Positions 6,358 through 6,892 of a stretch of DNA of 6,892 nucleotides are shown here, one piece after another. The stretch spans positions 1 through 6,892 of the forward strand of contig CAKTKF010000057.1 in the NCBI GenBank assembly GCA_934569215.1, in the 5' to 3' direction. Below the pieces are notes generated by a model. That model was not told the origin of the DNA. It saw only the letters and a program-made list of their open reading frames with translations, and searched no databases. A program made the translations under genes and the position numbers. Source of the stretch: an uncultured Oscillospiraceae bacterium. Lineage in GTDB: Bacteria > Bacillota > Clostridia > Oscillospirales > Oscillospiraceae. Every line of letters starts with the position of its first letter. Within the stretch, counting starts at the first letter, position 1.

Positions 6358-6433
6358 ATGTGATTTCCAGCGTTTTCCACGACTTTGCAGGGTAAAAAGG
6401 GGGAAATGAAATCGGCAAATTTCCTGCCAAGAC

Positions 6434-6463
6434 TTGACAATCGTGCCTGTTCAATGGTAAAAT
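6434..6463 (+). promoter_or_regulatory. SigA-type promoter of cysS and its T-box leader
   Basis: TTGACA (6434-6439), an exact -35 hexamer, is followed after 18 bases by TAAAAT (6458-6463). The predicted start near 6470 lies just before the T-box stem I, as expected for a T-box-controlled gene. The spacing is one base longer than ideal. The promoter diverges from the SH3 gene promoter at 6311-6339. Confidence 0.8.
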
Positions 6464-6477
6464 ACACAGGAATTCAA

Positions 6478-6669
6478 TATCGCGATGAACGGAAAGAGTA
6501 CCGTGCTTCGTACCCTAAGAGAGTCCGGGTCGGCGGCTGAAAGCCCGGGCGGTGTCGTGCGCGGGAAAGTGCGTCCGGGAGCGAAAGCGTTGGAAAAAGT
6601 GATAAATGAGAGTGGAACCGCGAGCTTTGCCCGCCTCTTGTACGCAGGTGCAGGGGGCGTTTTCTTTTT
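6478..6669 (+). ncRNA. Cysteine-specific T-box leader (tRNA-Cys sensing riboswitch)
   Basis: This leader RNA binds tRNA-Cys and lets transcription into cysS continue when the tRNA is uncharged. Stem I can be traced by pairing. The base helix is CGGA 6490-6493 with TCCG 6574-6577. CCGTGC 6501-6506 pairs with GCGCGG 6559-6564, CGTACC 6509-6514 with GGTGTCG 6551-6557, and CCGGG 6525-6529 with CCCGG 6544-6548. The specifier loop has AAGAGTA on one side and GAAAG-TGC-G on the other. TGC at 6570-6572 is a cysteine codon followed by a purine, as in other T-boxes. The T-box bulge TGGAACC (6613-6619) sits between GAGAG (6608-6612, pairing CTCTT 6635-6639) and GCG (6620-6622, pairing CGC 6632-6634). 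Those pairs form the antiterminator, which competes with the terminator. Only about 30 bases separate stem I from the antiterminator, so stem II and the IIA/B pseudoknot appear to be absent. Confidence 0.93.
6632..6669 (+). terminator. Conditional terminator of the cysS T-box
   Basis: CGCCTCTTGTAC (6632-6643) pairs over all 12 positions, with four G-U pairs, to GTGCAGGGGGCG (6648-6659) around GCAG. TTTTCTTTTT (6660-6669) follows. Its left arm contains the eight bases (6632-6639) that the antiterminator needs, so the two structures exclude each other. Confidence 0.9.
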
Positions 6670-6726
6670 GCAACGGTATAAATCAAGTCAATACGCGCTA
6701 CATTATGATAAATGGAGGAAAGAAAC

Positions 6727-6892
6727 ATGTATCTGTACAATTCCCTGACCCATAAAAAGGAGCTGTTTGTTCCCAACGACCCCAACCTGGTGAAAATGTA
6801 CACCTGTGGCCCCACGGTGTACCACTATGCCCACATCGGCAATCTGCGCACCTACATTATGGAGGATGTGCTGGAAAAGTCCCTGCGGTACC
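6727..6892 (+). CDS. cysS: Cysteinyl-tRNA synthetase, N-terminal part (cut by window end)
   Basis: The first 55 codons of the enzyme that attaches cysteine to tRNA-Cys in the cytoplasm. The class I synthetase start is unmistakable. [20 protein letters not shown] (24-43) contains the family's zinc-binding Cys (Cys27 in TCGPTVY) and the HIGH-type signature, here HIGN (36-39), which is a normal form in this family. The ATG has GGAGG (6714-6718) eight bases upstream. The gene continues beyond the right edge, so the KMSKS motif and anticodon-binding part cannot be checked. The cysteine T-box directly upstream independently supports the identification. Confidence 0.97.
   Translation, partial: MYLYNSLTHKKELFVPNDPNLVKMYTCGPTVYHYAHIGNLRTYIMEDVLEKSLRY

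Noticed and set aside
6402..6424. Imperfect dyad GGAAAT...ATTTCC just upstream of the cysS -35 box
   Set aside because: The arms are only six bases with an 11-base spacer in AT-rich DNA, and a T-box already explains the regulation of cysS. Chance is the simpler explanation.
6276..6470. Possible small gene between the SH3 gene and the T-box
   Set aside because: The stretch is filled by two divergent promoters, and I found no open frame with a ribosome site.
6474..6815. Open frames on both strands in the cysS leader (6474-6815 minus, 6485-6748 plus)
   Set aside because: The region is explained by a structured T-box RNA. The frames cross the terminator and have no family resemblance.

Overview
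The window looks like part of a chromosome from an anaerobic gut Clostridia species, most likely Oscillospiraceae/Ruminococcaceae. The reasons are moderately high GC, strong GGAGG ribosome sites, a T-box leader in front of an aminoacyl-tRNA synthetase gene, Ala/Thr/Glu-rich linkers behind lipoprotein cysteines, and at the left edge a double-hairpin repeat of a kind I recall from such genomes. The assignment is inferred from style, not from a database match.

Layout. Positions 1-126 hold the partial intergenic repeat and a hairpin that probably ends the operon to its right. Positions 127-4693 are a four-gene operon on the minus strand, read from right to left. It encodes a lipoprotein solute-binding protein (4693-3611), an ABC ATPase (3469-2396), a double-length permease (2399-738) and a HAD-family phosphatase (738-127). 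The last three genes overlap (GTGA, then TGATG), so they are probably translationally coupled. A promoter lies at 4763-4791 and an upstream inverted repeat at 4823-4841. Two hairpins separate the binding-protein gene from the ATPase gene. Positions 4923-6275 (minus) are a separate transcription unit for a lipoprotein with five bacterial SH3 repeats, with a perfect consensus promoter (6311-6339) and a strong terminator (4875-4912). Positions 6434-6892 (plus) are a promoter, a compact cysteine T-box with its terminator/antiterminator switch, and the first 55 codons of cysS.

How the genes work together. The transporter has the architecture usually annotated as ferric iron (FbpABC) or 2-aminoethylphosphonate uptake. 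The binding protein lacks the paired tyrosines that hold iron, and the operon ends with a coupled phosphatase resembling YihX (alpha-glucose-1-phosphatase). The best reading is uptake of a small phosphorylated organic compound, for example a sugar phosphate as in AfuABC, followed by cytoplasmic dephosphorylation. The exact substrate is unknown. The SH3 lipoprotein is probably a cell-wall-associated surface protein without an enzyme domain. cysS is expected to be induced by uncharged tRNA-Cys.

I do not see a clearly new multi-gene system. The points most worth checking are the phosphatase-coupled transporter with its non-iron binding protein, and the unusually short cysteine T-box.
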